NCBI GenBank assembly: GCA_963970005.1
Contig: CAXAMN010008624.1
Location: 62,001-126,000, forward strand
Direction: 5' to 3'
DNA length: 64,000 nt
Source: Durusdinium trenchii
Taxonomy: Eukaryota > Sar > Dinophyceae > Suessiales > Symbiodiniaceae
Positions 43,720 through 53,289 of the stretch are shown here, piece by piece; positions within the stretch are counted from its first letter, which is position 1; each line of letters begins with the position of its first letter. The position numbers and the translations under genes are program-made. Below the pieces are notes generated by a model that was not told where the DNA came from, made no database searches, and saw only the letters and a list, made by a program, of their open reading frames with translations.

Positions 43720-44442
43720 ACGCCGCCTGGGAAGGTGTGCCTTGGATGCCAATCCAGCCGGAGTCGAAACAACCATTGCAGAGACAAAGGACATCTTCCT
43801 GAAATATGGTACTCCGCCCTTTGTGGCACGGCCCGTCGGCCAGAAGGAGATTCGAGCCACCCCAGATGCTCAGCGTCCTTTGGATGTTGAGTGGGTGAAA
43901 TTCGAATCGAAGGCAGAAAGTCTCTGATGATGCCAAGAGGTCAGGGGCACAGGTGCATGTTGGAAGTGTGTTGGAGTTGTGCGTCGAAAAGGGTAGTGAA
44001 CTTCCCCAGAAAGACTCACTTGCAAATACAAGGGAAGGACCGCTTTCACGGTAACAAGGTCAAGAATGAGTCCGACATGGTTCACCAGGGCACAAGATAA
44101 CACAGGGTGATGGCACGCAGGCCTACCCCCAAACGACTCTCAAAGGGAAGCGCGCGTGGATTAGGATCCCCAAGAACCGTTGGCCCAAGCAATGGCATGG
44201 CCGATACACCGATCGTTTTGGGAGGGTCACTGTGCGAGGAATTTCTAGGTAGGGTAGGCTTGAAGGCTGTGCACCCCGAGTGCTGGCACTCGATCTTCTG
44301 GCGCAATGAGTTGCGGTTGTTACTTGCAGGCTACGTTGATGACTTTAAGCTAGCCGGATCAGAGGAGGGCCATGAGGAAGGTTGGAAGCTCATTGGCAAG
44401 CGTATCGACATGGACACCCCGAAGAGGTTGGTGGGTATCTAG
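43720..44442 (+). pseudogene. rt: reverse transcriptase region
   Basis: Fragments of the copia reverse transcriptase are spread over three frames. An N-terminal piece lies near 43955-44060 (GKDRFHGNKVKNES, cf. the kGRtVfqGn.v motif). 44110-44190 contains a run like QAYPQTTLKGKRAWIRIP. 44320-44442 has the intact catalytic motif YVDDF (LLLAGYVDDFKLAGSEEGHE). The frameshifts make it inactive. Confidence 0.85.
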
Positions 44443-45170
44443 GTTGCGATCACGTTGCCACCAAGGACCTCAAACTGCCAATTGGCATCCACCCTTCTGC
44501 TCAGTCATGTGTTCGATCACTCTGTCCGGGACCCTGCTAGTCCGGCGTCCTCCGCTCGTCGAACACAGGACTACTGGACACACTATCCCGAGCACGGAAC
44601 ATTTATTCACCAGCGCAGCCAGCTAAGGAAGAGGTTCGAACTCAGGCCTGCGAACCCAATGGGCTTTGAGCCCAGGGACGTGACACTGAATACGTTCCAT
44701 GCACGGAGGGATCCGTTGCCACTGATCGGGGGGAACCTCGCATGTATGGGGTGATGTGAAAGTGGATCGGCAACAGGGGTTGCCTTTTGGTGGACAGGGG
44801 AAACCTACTTCATCGACTAGAGCGTCTCTGAACCAAAGCTTGCAGCAGCAGTTAAAAAGGTCAGAGACAAAAGTCAATCCAAGAAGGCAGCCAGCGCCCA
44901 GGGTTTTACGTTTCTTGATCGGCTTAAGAAAATCAGCGACGCGTGACCAAGACTGTCGCAAGGGTTGAATACGACGTGAGGGGTTTTCTTCGTCAATGCC
45001 TTGAGAAGCATGAAAGCCTTGAAGGTTGATGAACCAGTTGCCTATAAGAAGGTCAGCGCTCCATTTCATGATGACAAGATCGCGCGACCCATTGGTGACG
45101 AAACAGAACGCCGGGGGAACTCCAGGCCATAGCGAGCAGAGCGTTGATGTAGGTCCTGTTCGCCGCCCAT

Positions 45171-45660
45171 ATGGCGCGTTTCGAAGTTCTTCGCGCTACA
45201 CAAGGTCTCGCAAGTCGTGTCGCCAAGTGGTCTAAAGAATGTGATGTCGCATTGCATCGATTGATGCGTTACATCCATTCAATGATCGATGTTGTCCAAT
45301 CGGGATTCATCGGCGACGATCCCAAGCCCTGCAAGCTGTGGCTTTTTGCTGACAGCGGTCATGCCGGAGAGCGTGATCATGTAGGTCCACGTCAGGGTGC
45401 ATTCTAGCATGGTATAGGCCCTAACACCTACTTTCCCCTCACTGCTTTTTCCAAGAAGCAGACAGCGAATCAGGCAACGATAAGGATCTGAGAGTCCGGT
45501 CGGTCGCCAGCCTTCAGACCCGCAGACAAGACCCAATGCCTTAATTTGGCATGGCTAGCTGAACAATTTCAGAGGAAGCGTTTTACGTTGGTGTATGTTC
45601 CTTCATTGTTACAAGCTGCTGACATCTTCACGAAACCGCTCGTCAGGTCATAGCAAGCCC
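45171..45660 (+). pseudogene. rnh: RNase H region
   Basis: 45171-45407 reads ECDVALHRLMRYIHSMIDVV and LFADSGHAGERDH, the copia pattern in which the first catalytic Asp sits in aDa-like context. After a stop, LTAFSKKQTAN corresponds to the SkKQ motif. 45620-45650 encodes ADIFTKPL, the C-terminal signature of copia polyproteins. Stops interrupt it at 45405 and beyond. Confidence 0.85.
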
Positions 45661-45710
45661 GCTGCACCTCGCCCGCAGAAAAGAAGAGGCCGCTGCAACG
45701 CCTGGGGCTC

Positions 45711-46330
45711 ATGATGCTTGAGGTTTGCTGCAGACCAGATTCTAAGCTAGGAGATGTATCCCGCAAAACTGCCTCTGGATGTATGGTGATTCGGGTGACT
45801 AAAGATGACGATGTCCTAAATCCTGAGACGCGCAAACGAATCGTGAGACAAGTTTTGACCCTTCTTCGCGAACTTCCTAGTGGACGTCGACGGCTTGTGT
45901 GGGCTAGTTTGCCCTGTACTGGTGGCGCGTCGTGGATTCATGTCAACAAGACAATACCGTCAGCCACAACCAAGGTGGAAGAACATCAACGTGGGTCCAG
46001 GAAATTATGGAACGCACTAGTTGATCTTGTGAACTCCCTTCGTTCCCGTCCATTCGTTGCCACATTGAATGGTCAAAGTAACTGTGTGTACTGGAAGTTG
46101 GATTACGCGTTGTCGTTTTGTCAGCGTCGTTCGATGAACCAAGTCACATTCGATGCAGGGTTGGTGTTGTTGGTTGATGTACATGATACTCCGATAAAGG
46201 AGCCGTGGAAGATTCGATCTAATTTAGATAGCTTGATTGAGTCCTTTGTGAACTTGTAGTGTGATGGCACCATTGAGCATGCTGAAGGCAGAGGTGAGTC
46301 ATTGAGGCGTACGGAAAGTTACACATATTC
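45711..46330 (+). pseudogene. extra module 1: PCTGG-motif domain after RNase H
   Basis: A 182-codon frame (45711-46259) follows the ADIFTKPL end of RNase H. It has a helical start and then RRRLVWASLPCTGGASWIHV, a strand ending in a PCTGG turn. The second half reads KLWNALVDLVNSLRSRPFVA and then FCQRRSMNQVTFDAG. The layout (strand, PC turn, helix) recalls Rossmann-type methyltransferases such as C5-cytosine enzymes, but the catalytic PCQ is not present. After a TAG at 46257-46259 the same frame continues (CDGTIEHAEGRGESLRR), so the stop is probably a later mutation. I infer a domain carried by this family of elements. Confidence 0.55.
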
Positions 46331-46736
46331 CGCGTGACTGACTTGATTCACAAAGCTTTCGGCGTGTCCGCTGCAAATTAACTCAAGCCCGCGGCCGGGG
46401 ACGGTACCTCGTATCTTCGACACCTTGCTTTGCACTTGTGGGATGCGATGTCTTCTGGTCGTCCAGTTGAAACCGATGCCGTTGACTTCTTCCTCAATCA
46501 TCCGGGTATGTAATGTACGTCAACCCTCAATGCCAGCCCACTCAGGTTGGCAACGACGATTGTTGGAAGAACCTGAAGAACCTGCTGCGCCGCACTGCGG
46601 TGCTTGGTCACATATTTAGTGAGTCCATGCGTGATGGACGCTCCCATCTCGATGCTACTTGTGAGGGTGACCCAATATGAAACCTGTTGCAGTGTACTGT
46701 TGATGCGGCTCATCGCGAGGTCTTGGCCCAGCTACC

Positions 46737-47230
46737 TTGCTCGGGGAAACCGTGGTCGACTTCATCTACGCAGTCGGCAGTTCAATGGCCTTAGTGGGTG
46801 AGGACGTCTACGCCGACGGCGCGCCCAAGCGTGTGAAGAGGAACGTCGGGGAATTCCTCAAGGCTGGTGGCACTACTCTCCTCACGGAGAAGGCCGGGTC
46901 AGCCCAGTACTCAATGCATTGGTGTAAAGTTTTGAAGGAGATCACAAGGCGGGTCGCACACCGGGACATGTTGCCCCAGCCGTGATCGTCAGTGGCAATG
47001 ACGTCTATGCTAACTATGGCTTTGTGGGCAACCCTTGGGTGGACACAAACGTGCTGCATCGCAACCCTGCGAAGCAGCAGGCTGCCTACGATTGGCAGGC
47101 CAAGGTGGCGGAGAATCACGCACAGCAGACGCGGAGGTTGTCGGATCTGCGGCGCGCAAGGACGGACGTGGCCTCCGTCATTGTCATTATACTTCGATGG
47201 GAGTCGTATATGGACTATACCTGAGGATTT
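46737..47230 (+). pseudogene. extra module 2: SGNH-hydrolase-like segment
   Basis: 46737-46985 reads VVDFIYAVGSSMALVGEDVY. 46982-47224 continues directly after a stop with VIVSGNDVYANYGF. GSSM in place of the GDSx of block I, and GND as in the GxND of block III, fit the SGNH/GDSL hydrolase pattern; a block V DxxH was not found. With GDS changed to GSS but a Ser still present, activity is doubtful. The TGA at 46983 breaks the frame. The assignment rests on two motifs. Confidence 0.4.
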
Positions 47231-47399
47231 CGCGAGACAAATGATCACCACGTTGGAAATCCTCAAGAGGCTGGGTGTGAATCCGTCGCCGGGACGACGC
47301 TGGCTCCTGTGCACTCTTTGTCCGGTACTACGCTTCCGTTGGTTTTTTTTGCCTGCTTCTACTGGGTGTTGTCCGGCGCGGAGGTAGCGAAGGCTATCT

Positions 47400-48479
47400 A
47401 TGCCTGGGGGATTGGTACGAGGCAAGCCCCGGAGAATTTCGCCAGCACGCCATCGCCGGCGCCGGCAAGAAAGTCTCTTGAGCTCACAGAGTTTGAGGAG
47501 ATCGCAATGCTCGATGCATGGGGTGATTGGGAGGACGCCACCAAGGAGGAGGTTGAAGCTGCCAAGAGGCTTCCTTCAATGTGAGGGCTCGTCTGATCAG
47601 GACTTGGGCATGCCTCAGTCTGCAACCCAATCCGAGGAGGCAAAAGCTATGGAAGTTGACGAGTCAGAGGTCATTGAGATTGACGAGACCTTTGCTCCTT
47701 CAGCTACCACGCCTCCGGGGACGGATGGCCGTGATCAGAACAACCAAGCCCCAGCCTCTGCTACTGGAATCGAGTTTGTCGCCCTTCAGGGTCCAATCCC
47801 GGCTGAAGGTGACACCGAGGTTATTCCTCCGGCTCTCACGGAAGAGGACGAGATCTTAGCCTCCAATGATGAGCCAATCGATGATGTGAATCAGATCCTG
47901 GAAATGCTCCAAGGGCACATCGTCGCTGCGGAGCTTCAGGGCCACGAGCCCGACGAAGAGATTTTGTTTAACCAGCCGATCCTGACTCATCTGCCTGATT
48001 CAATGTCAAAGTGCAGGGGGTGCTCTATCAACTTCGTCTCACCCCTGAGGAGCCTGACATTGTCCGCATCTACACGGACGAAGAGGCAATTCCCCGACTT
48101 GAGGGCGAGGCGCTCCAGAAGTGCTGAATTCCACGAGGAGGGCACCAAGTCAAAGGCTGACGTTGGCCACCTGCCAAAAGGACAGTGCAGGACGCAACCC
48201 ATGCAGGAACCTAAGCCGAAGGCATCAAAGAAGTCGCCCGATGAGGCTGCGTCTTCATCCAATCCACGCCCGGCGGGAGCCGAGGCCGATGCTGAATCCA
48301 AGACAGCTCAAAAGCTTCAGCTCGAGAAATCTGCACGCCCGGCGGGAGCCGAGGCCGAACCATCTGATCGTGCCTCAGCAAAGACAGCAGTCAAATCCAA
48401 GGCGATGCCGAAGACAGCGCCCAAGGCCCCTCCTATGCCGAAGGGTGCAACATCACCGTTCTCCATTTGGCCAATCTAA
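47400..48479 (+). pseudogene. extra module 3: acidic linker with short repeat
   Basis: A continuous 359-codon frame covers this part but probably crosses real frameshifts. 47640-48000 is acidic (VDESEVIEIDETFAPSATT), then the natural frame switches (VKVQGVLYQLRLTPEEPDIV, 48005-48126), and the end is Lys/Ala/Pro-rich. The 23 bases encoding RPAGAEA are duplicated (48269-48291 and 48333-48355). It looks like a flexible linker between enzymatic modules. Confidence 0.5.
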
Positions 48480-48569
48480 GCTCCAATCAGGAATGGCTTT
48501 CACATCGTGTTTTTGATTGGTTTTGCTTGGTGGGTGGGAACACACGCTACCCACCTCCAGCGTTCCAGA

Positions 48570-49271
48570 AAGGCCTGTGATGGAGTTCAATCATGTTTAC
48601 ATGTGCATCAAGAAAAAGACGACCATAGACGACCTCCTGGTTGTGATCACAAGCAACCATAGGTTCATGCTCGAGGTCAAGATTGCGCCAAACGGGACTT
48701 TGGCCGGGGGAAAGCGCCAGTATACACCTTTGCGTGTCAAGGCTATTCAACACCACAACAACTGGTCTTACCAGAACGTAGAGGGCCTTGCCGGAGCACG
48801 AGCGCTTCATCGACCCTGGCCGAGTATAACAATGGCCAGTTCCCTGGTGTGCCACTGAACGCCTATGGGCGAGTGGATGACATCAACCCGACCATCCTCT
48901 ATCACTACACTCACCATGCTTCCATTCAGGATGTCATTAACATGGGGCTCATCCCAGGCGGCCATCGCGCCGGCGACGCCTACACGTTTCTCACGAAAGA
49001 AGATCCACGGAGCATCAAGACGACGGATTACGCAGCGATGGCAGCGACCCGTCCCATGATGGCAATTCATGGACATCGCCTCGTGGAAAAGACGGCCGGA
49101 ACGATTCTTTGCCCAGACTGGATTTCATGTCGCTACAGCATCTTTGTGTACGACATGGCCGCTTCGAGCTTCGTCTATGCCAACCATGTGTATAACTACC
49201 GTGGAATCTTCCAAAAGAAGAAGAAGAAGAAGCGCGCAGCGGGGGACCGCTTGCCGGAGATGATGAACTGA
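48570..49271 (+). pseudogene. extra module 4: Tpt1/KptA-like RNA 2'-phosphotransferase domain
   Basis: The first half (48580-48790) reads TIDDLLVVITSNHRFMLEVK and then LRVKAIQHHN. These correspond to the N-terminal lobe of Tpt1/KptA and its R.(N/A)QGHS motif, with Q-H-H-N here. After a frameshift near 48820 the second half reads ILYHYTHHASIQDVINMGLI then PGG, and DAYTFLTKEDP, matching the YHGT...I...GL.P and H.hF(l/t)t pattern of the ADP-ribosyltransferase-like lobe. A basic KKKKKKRAAG tail precedes the stop at 49271. Tpt1 enzymes remove a splice-junction 2'-phosphate from tRNA using NAD. The frameshift implies this copy is dead. Confidence 0.6.
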
Positions 49272-49485
49272 TCACGTCAAGGCTCAAGTCCGTCACCAAG
49301 GACACTCTTGGCAAGGTTACCACTTACCAGCGGACAGGTTGAAGTGCCTGGTGTGAAGGACCAAATGCGAGCGGGCAAAAACAACCCTGGCCTCACTGAG
49401 TCGTTGCGGGGGACCGGTTACCGGCGTAGGTCCCGCAATTAATGCTAGTGCATTGTACATACCCTTCACTCCTCCGGTTTTCGTT

Positions 49486-49495
49486 CAGCGGGGGG
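49486..49495 (+). other. purine-rich tract before the 3' LTR
   Basis: AGCGGGGGG directly precedes the 3' LTR. This is where the polypurine tract that primes plus-strand synthesis is expected. It is short and contains one C. Confidence 0.55.
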
Positions 49496-49602
49496 TGTTG
49501 TTGCATGCTGGTGTACCATACATGATCTACCACTCATACTTTGGCTCAAGGAAAAGGCGAGACCCTTTTGTGGTTGTTGTAGGCCGTTTTCCCGTAACTA
49601 CA
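49496..49602 (+). repeat. 3' LTR, 107 bp
   Basis: Aligned with the 5' LTR over its full length with about ten differences, mostly in positions 20-45 and 68-72. It keeps the TTTGGCTCAAG spliced-leader-like word (49540-49550). CATTG follows at 49603-49607. Confidence 0.93.
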
Positions 49603-49970
49603 CATTGCAGCTCGATTGCTATGTGGATTGTCCACAGTTTGTCAGCAGATTGGCAGAGAATCAATAGTTAGTTGCAGCGAATGCCTGATTGCAACCTAGT
49701 AGAACCACGCGCGCACCACACTTCAAAACTTCAAGTGTCACAAATGGCGCAAACGTCGACCCTGCAAAACGGGATTGGGAAAAAATGTCGGGAAGCGGTC
49801 TGTCTAGTCAAGCTGTTTTCATCCTTTTGCACCCAACTGTGCCCTTCCACGCACGCCTGTCGTTGCTGTCATTCGTGCAGTAGTTGTCATCATTGGCGTC
49901 GACGTACGCGGTCTTCTTTGGCCCTTTGCCCTTGAATGTTTCTTTCATATGGCAGCAGGACACCTCTCTA

Positions 49971-50231
49971 GCAGATGAATTACCCGGGCATGTCAAAGAT
50001 CATGATACGCCAGAAGGCACACCCGCGGCGTTCTATCGCAAAGTGCATCTGGTCTAAGGCAATCGTCGCTTGTGGGTCCTCAAGGAGTTGGCGGAGCTCC
50101 TATCGCTTGACCTCCGGATTCGAGCGCGCGTGCTGCCCCATGGTGCAGGCACCAGAGTCTGGTTCCAAAGGAAGTTCACCACCCGCTGCGAAGGGAACTG
50201 GGTGAGCTATCGAAGCAAAGGCTGTCACTGA
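49971..50231 (+). pseudogene. pseudogene fragment with one in-frame stop
   Basis: One frame is codon-biased across the whole stretch: DELPGHVKDHDTPEGTPAAF, a TAA at 50055-50057, then RRLWVLKELAELLSLDLRIR and RARVLPHGAGTRVWFQRKFT. The frame on both sides of the stop looks like one former protein. It lies just outside the retroelement, and its GTRVWFQRKF-type ending may belong to another old element. Not identified further. Confidence 0.4.
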
Positions 50232-50437
50232 GCTGCAGAGGCTGTTGGTCATGCATGGTTCGTTACTATGAGTTTGGGCATTTGACTCTTTTGAACCCGC
50301 ACTGTGTTGCAGCATTTTGTGTTGTGGGCCGTGCAGAGTTTGAAAGAATAAACAGACTGGAGGTGAGGGCGAGGATGTCTGTTCGATTTAGGCGCTGACT
50401 GCTTGATGAAAGAAGTCAGTCTTGTGCCACTCCTGAC

Positions 50438-50638
50438 ATGATTCAGGTCGTGAAACTCTGGTATTTTTATTTTTGTGAATCCCGTAAGAAGCCGTCATCG
50501 CACAGCACAGGTTGCTTCCCCAGTATGGGCTTCGCGATGTTTGTCCAAAAATGGAAGATGCCCGTGACCAGCATCGACTTGACCATCGGGGAGGAGAGTA
50601 CAAGCAAGCAAAGCCGCCAATCTATAATCCTCCTGTAG
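50438..50638 (+). CDS. small open frame, hypothetical
   Basis: ATG 50438 gives 66 codons to TAG. The second half has codon bias (MPVTSIDLTIGEESTSKQSR). It may be an exon after the AAG at 50556. Family not recognised. Confidence 0.3.
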   Translation: MIQVVKLWYFYFCESRKKPSSHSTGCFPSMGFAMFVQKWKMPVTSIDLTIGEESTSKQSRQSIILL

Positions 50639-50735
50639 CAGGTCGCTACAGTTCAGGGCATAGCTAGATCTAGCTGCATCCTGGCTTGGCAGTATCCCGG
50701 CAAGAGACCCCAAACAGTGTAAAGTTCGAAAAGGA

Positions 50736-50842
50736 CGAGTCCGAGGTAGAGCACCCACGATCACAGGGGAAGAGAAAGTAGAGGGAAAAGCCGCCCGAGG
50801 TAAAGCACCCACGAAGAGAAAGTAGAGGGAAAAGTAAGCGGT
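50736..50842. repeat. short tandem duplication, about 55-bp unit
   Basis: CGAGGTAGAGCACCCACGA and CGAGGTAAAGCACCCACGA begin two units; both end in GAAGAGAAAGTAGAGGGAAA. The second unit lacks about ten bases. Confidence 0.85.
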
Positions 50843-50974
50843 TGCATATGTAACCAGGCCAGACACGCGCAGAGATGAACTGTCGGGAACGAAGGCACAT
50901 AGGTAACACTTGCAAATGCAAACATATGACCTCAAACAGAAAAGAGCATGCAAGTTGGAATTGCAAAAAATGAA

Positions 50975-51475
50975 GCGATCTCTACTTCTAGAGGGCCTAG
51001 ACACAAGACTCTCTAGGCGACAGGGTTCTAGAGGTCGGGAAAGCGATCCAAGTAGAGATTGAGAGAGATCTAGATACAAAGCTCTATGCCTAGATCCAGA
51101 CAGTTAGTTGTAGAGGTCTCTAGGTCTAGAGGTCTACAAAATCGAGAGAATGATCTGAAGGTCTATAGAGATCAAAGGATTAAGAGATCTAGGCCGAGTG
51201 CTTCGATGCAAGAGATTTTAAAATCGAGATCTAGGTCACGAGGTCCAGAGGTCTAGCGATCTAGAGGTCCTGAGATCGAGATATCAAAAGTTCTCTGCTA
51301 AAGGCCTAGTAGCAACATCAATAGTCTCAAGGCTAGAGTTTGAGAGGTCTGGAGATCTAGAGGTCGAGGTCTAGAGAGCACACATATGAGAGCGTAATCA
51401 TCAGAACACACATCTGAGGGCACGCGTCAGATAGCGCAGAATGCGATCTAGAGATCTTGAGATCTAGAGCGTCGA
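50975..51475. repeat. degenerate GATCTAGAGGTC-type satellite tract
   Basis: Words such as TCTAGAGG, AGATCTAG, GAGGTCTAG and GAGATCTAG recur every 8-15 bases for about 500 bases, with no fixed period. It is palindrome-rich (AGATCT, TCTAGA, CTAG). No coding potential. Confidence 0.9.
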
Positions 51476-51640
51476 GGTGCACAAAGCGCTGCGCCTGCCA
51501 CGAATTCTGCACTTCGAGGTTCACAAAGTGCTGCTGTGCCGCCACAAAGTCTGCAATTCCACCATATCCAAAGTGCTGCGCCTGCCACGAAATCTACACA
51601 TCGAATCGAAGTAACACCACTGCGTCCACTGCGCCTGACA
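51476..51640. repeat. imperfect repeat with CTGCGCCTGCCACGAA
   Basis: GCTGCGCCTGCCACGAA occurs at about 51489 and 51567, and related CACAAAGTGCTGC, CAAAGTGCTGC and CAAAGTCTGC words lie between them. In one + frame this gives a Cys-rich repeat peptide (CACHEFCTS and CACHEIYTS). I think the repetition is at DNA level. Confidence 0.75.
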
Positions 51641-52595
51641 CGAAAAGTTGATTTTGGACCACCAAAACACGAGGCTTCCCTTGCGCCTGCAACGGAAAGT
51701 GACCACCGTGACCACAACGAGAGCGCAGTCGCGACAAGCGCCCGCCACGGCCACCCAGATTTTGCGAGCCTGCGCAGTCGAAATGCATTTCGAGAGGCAT
51801 GAATGTAGTGTAAATAGTAACGAATTTAGCCGGACGCCGCGATGCAAACACCTCGATTAAACACCGGCCCTTAACCCCTACCGTAGGAACCCCTAGTGTT
51901 ACCACACTGCTTGGGGAAAAACATGTAAAGATGGGAGCAGCTGACACAGGGGATAAAGCAACCCAAAACTCTTCCTGCTGTAAGTCCGGGAAGTTTCGCC
52001 AAGCGTGTGGACAAATTCGCCAATCTTCGGGGTAAACAGCCATTCCGTAGACCAGACCATCAGATCAAATACTCCCCGGCAAAAGCCCCGAAGCCGAAAC
52101 ATGCCAGTCATGTTTACTTGGCCTTCGGAATGTTTTTGGCTGAACATATTCTACGATAGAGAGGGTTGGCATGGACAGGCAGCTTCCAATGGAACATGGC
52201 AACCTTTTTGGTGGGGTAGTTTGGCCTTTGAGCAAATGTTCCCATCTCTTCAACTCCCTAGTCAGTCACAAAGTAGCAAGAAACACCGAATCACAAACGA
52301 TGTATGTAACTTGAGTTGGCCCAGTCTACCTTTTGGAATCGAAGCGCTCTGGGCTCGTTCATGGGGAGTGAGGGCAGGAAATTGAATTATTTTTAAATGT
52401 TCCAAGATGTCAACTTCCGATCCACCGGTTGGATGATTCTCCACCATGTGTGGGTTGGGATCCACATGGACTTCCATTGCTTGAAGTCCAAATTTCTATT
52501 GGTTTTGCCCACACACCTTAGAGGGTCAAGCAACTTTTGTGTTTTCCTAGTTCCACGCGAACGATGAACTCACACCGTGTGGTGGCGACAGGGTC

Positions 52596-53289
52596 TTGGA
52601 CAGTGATGAACCTCGACATGACTGGCAGGAGATTCGGAAGTCGCCTGGGGGAGTGCCTTTGGAGGATGTAAGAGAGAAGTTTACCGAACTTTCTCCGGTA
52701 CCTTGGCTGCATCGATATTGTCACATACTCAAGATAATGCGCACGAAACTTGAATGCCACTCGCCACGCGGTAGCTAGGTTAAAAAGGTTCCTGAGGTAA
52801 ACAGGGTGAGTAGGTTGGGAGCCATTGGCTCTAGGTTGGAGGCCCTCGCATGGTGGCCATCATTACCGGTTGGAGGCCAACGCTAGTAGGTTGGTGGCGT
52901 GCAAAAAATTCAATACTCAAAACTGGTACATGAACTACCATGAAACAAACCAAGGAACCACAGCAACCAATCAACAGTTGAAACAACAGCAGGTACATTT
53001 ACACCTCCTTGGTGCGCTCCATCCGCTTCCCTTCCAGCGATTTAGCTTTGTTGGACAAAGTTCATCGCTGGCGGCCTTGCCACCCTGCCAAAATTGTCTC
53101 CACTCGCACGGGCATGTCTTAGGTGGACCGCTACCTCCTCTCCAAGCCTGGCCTCTACTCCATCACGAGCTCTCAGAGGGTTGTCTTCGCCCCTGTGGTC
53201 AAGGCCCCTGCGGTCAAGGCACCGGCACCACCTCCCAAGCCGCCAATCAAGCTGGTTGCTTGGAGGACGGAAACCACCGAGTTCCACAG
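52596..53289 (+). pseudogene. winged-helix/LOTUS-like pseudogene fragment
   Basis: A first exon-like piece (52596 to about 52700) reads IRKSPGGVPLEDVREKFTEL, the GG-helix pattern of the repeats at 37 kb. A second piece, 53038-53289, runs between an acceptor (CTTCCAG) and a GT donor. It reads DLALLDKVHRWRPCHPAKIV, then a TAG at 53120-53122, then VDRYLLSKPGLYSITSSQRV and a Lys/Ala/Pro linker. Codon bias continues on both sides of the TAG, so it looks like a recent nonsense mutation in a former gene. The TAG could instead be a splice acceptor of an exon starting at 53123. Confidence 0.5.
52805..52900. repeat. TAGGTTGGAGGCC-type repeat
   Basis: Three to four imperfect copies of AGGTTGG(A/T)GGC at 15-30 base spacing, akin to GTAGGTTGGAGG at about 23690. 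Confidence 0.75.

Larger units (their letters stand above)
39947..49602 (+). mobile_element. Ty1/copia-type LTR retrotransposon, 9,656 bp, degenerate
   Basis: Two LTRs (39947-40056 and 49496-49602) start TGTTG and end ACTACA, and are flanked by perfect 5-bp repeats CATTG (39942-39946 and 49603-49607). Domain order is gag with a CCCH finger, integrase, reverse transcriptase, RNase H, which is the copia order. All domains are broken by stops and frameshifts. The LTRs differ at roughly a tenth of positions, so the insertion is old. About 3.9 kb of extra sequence follows RNase H, making the element about twice the usual copia length. Confidence 0.93.

Noticed and set aside
47400-48479. Intact 359-codon protein gene
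   Set aside because: It is inside the retroelement, and its continuity hides a frame switch near 48000; domain sense moves to another frame.
51448-51717. Minus-strand Cys/Gly-rich frame
   Set aside because: DNA-level repeats explain it and both strands are open for the same reason.
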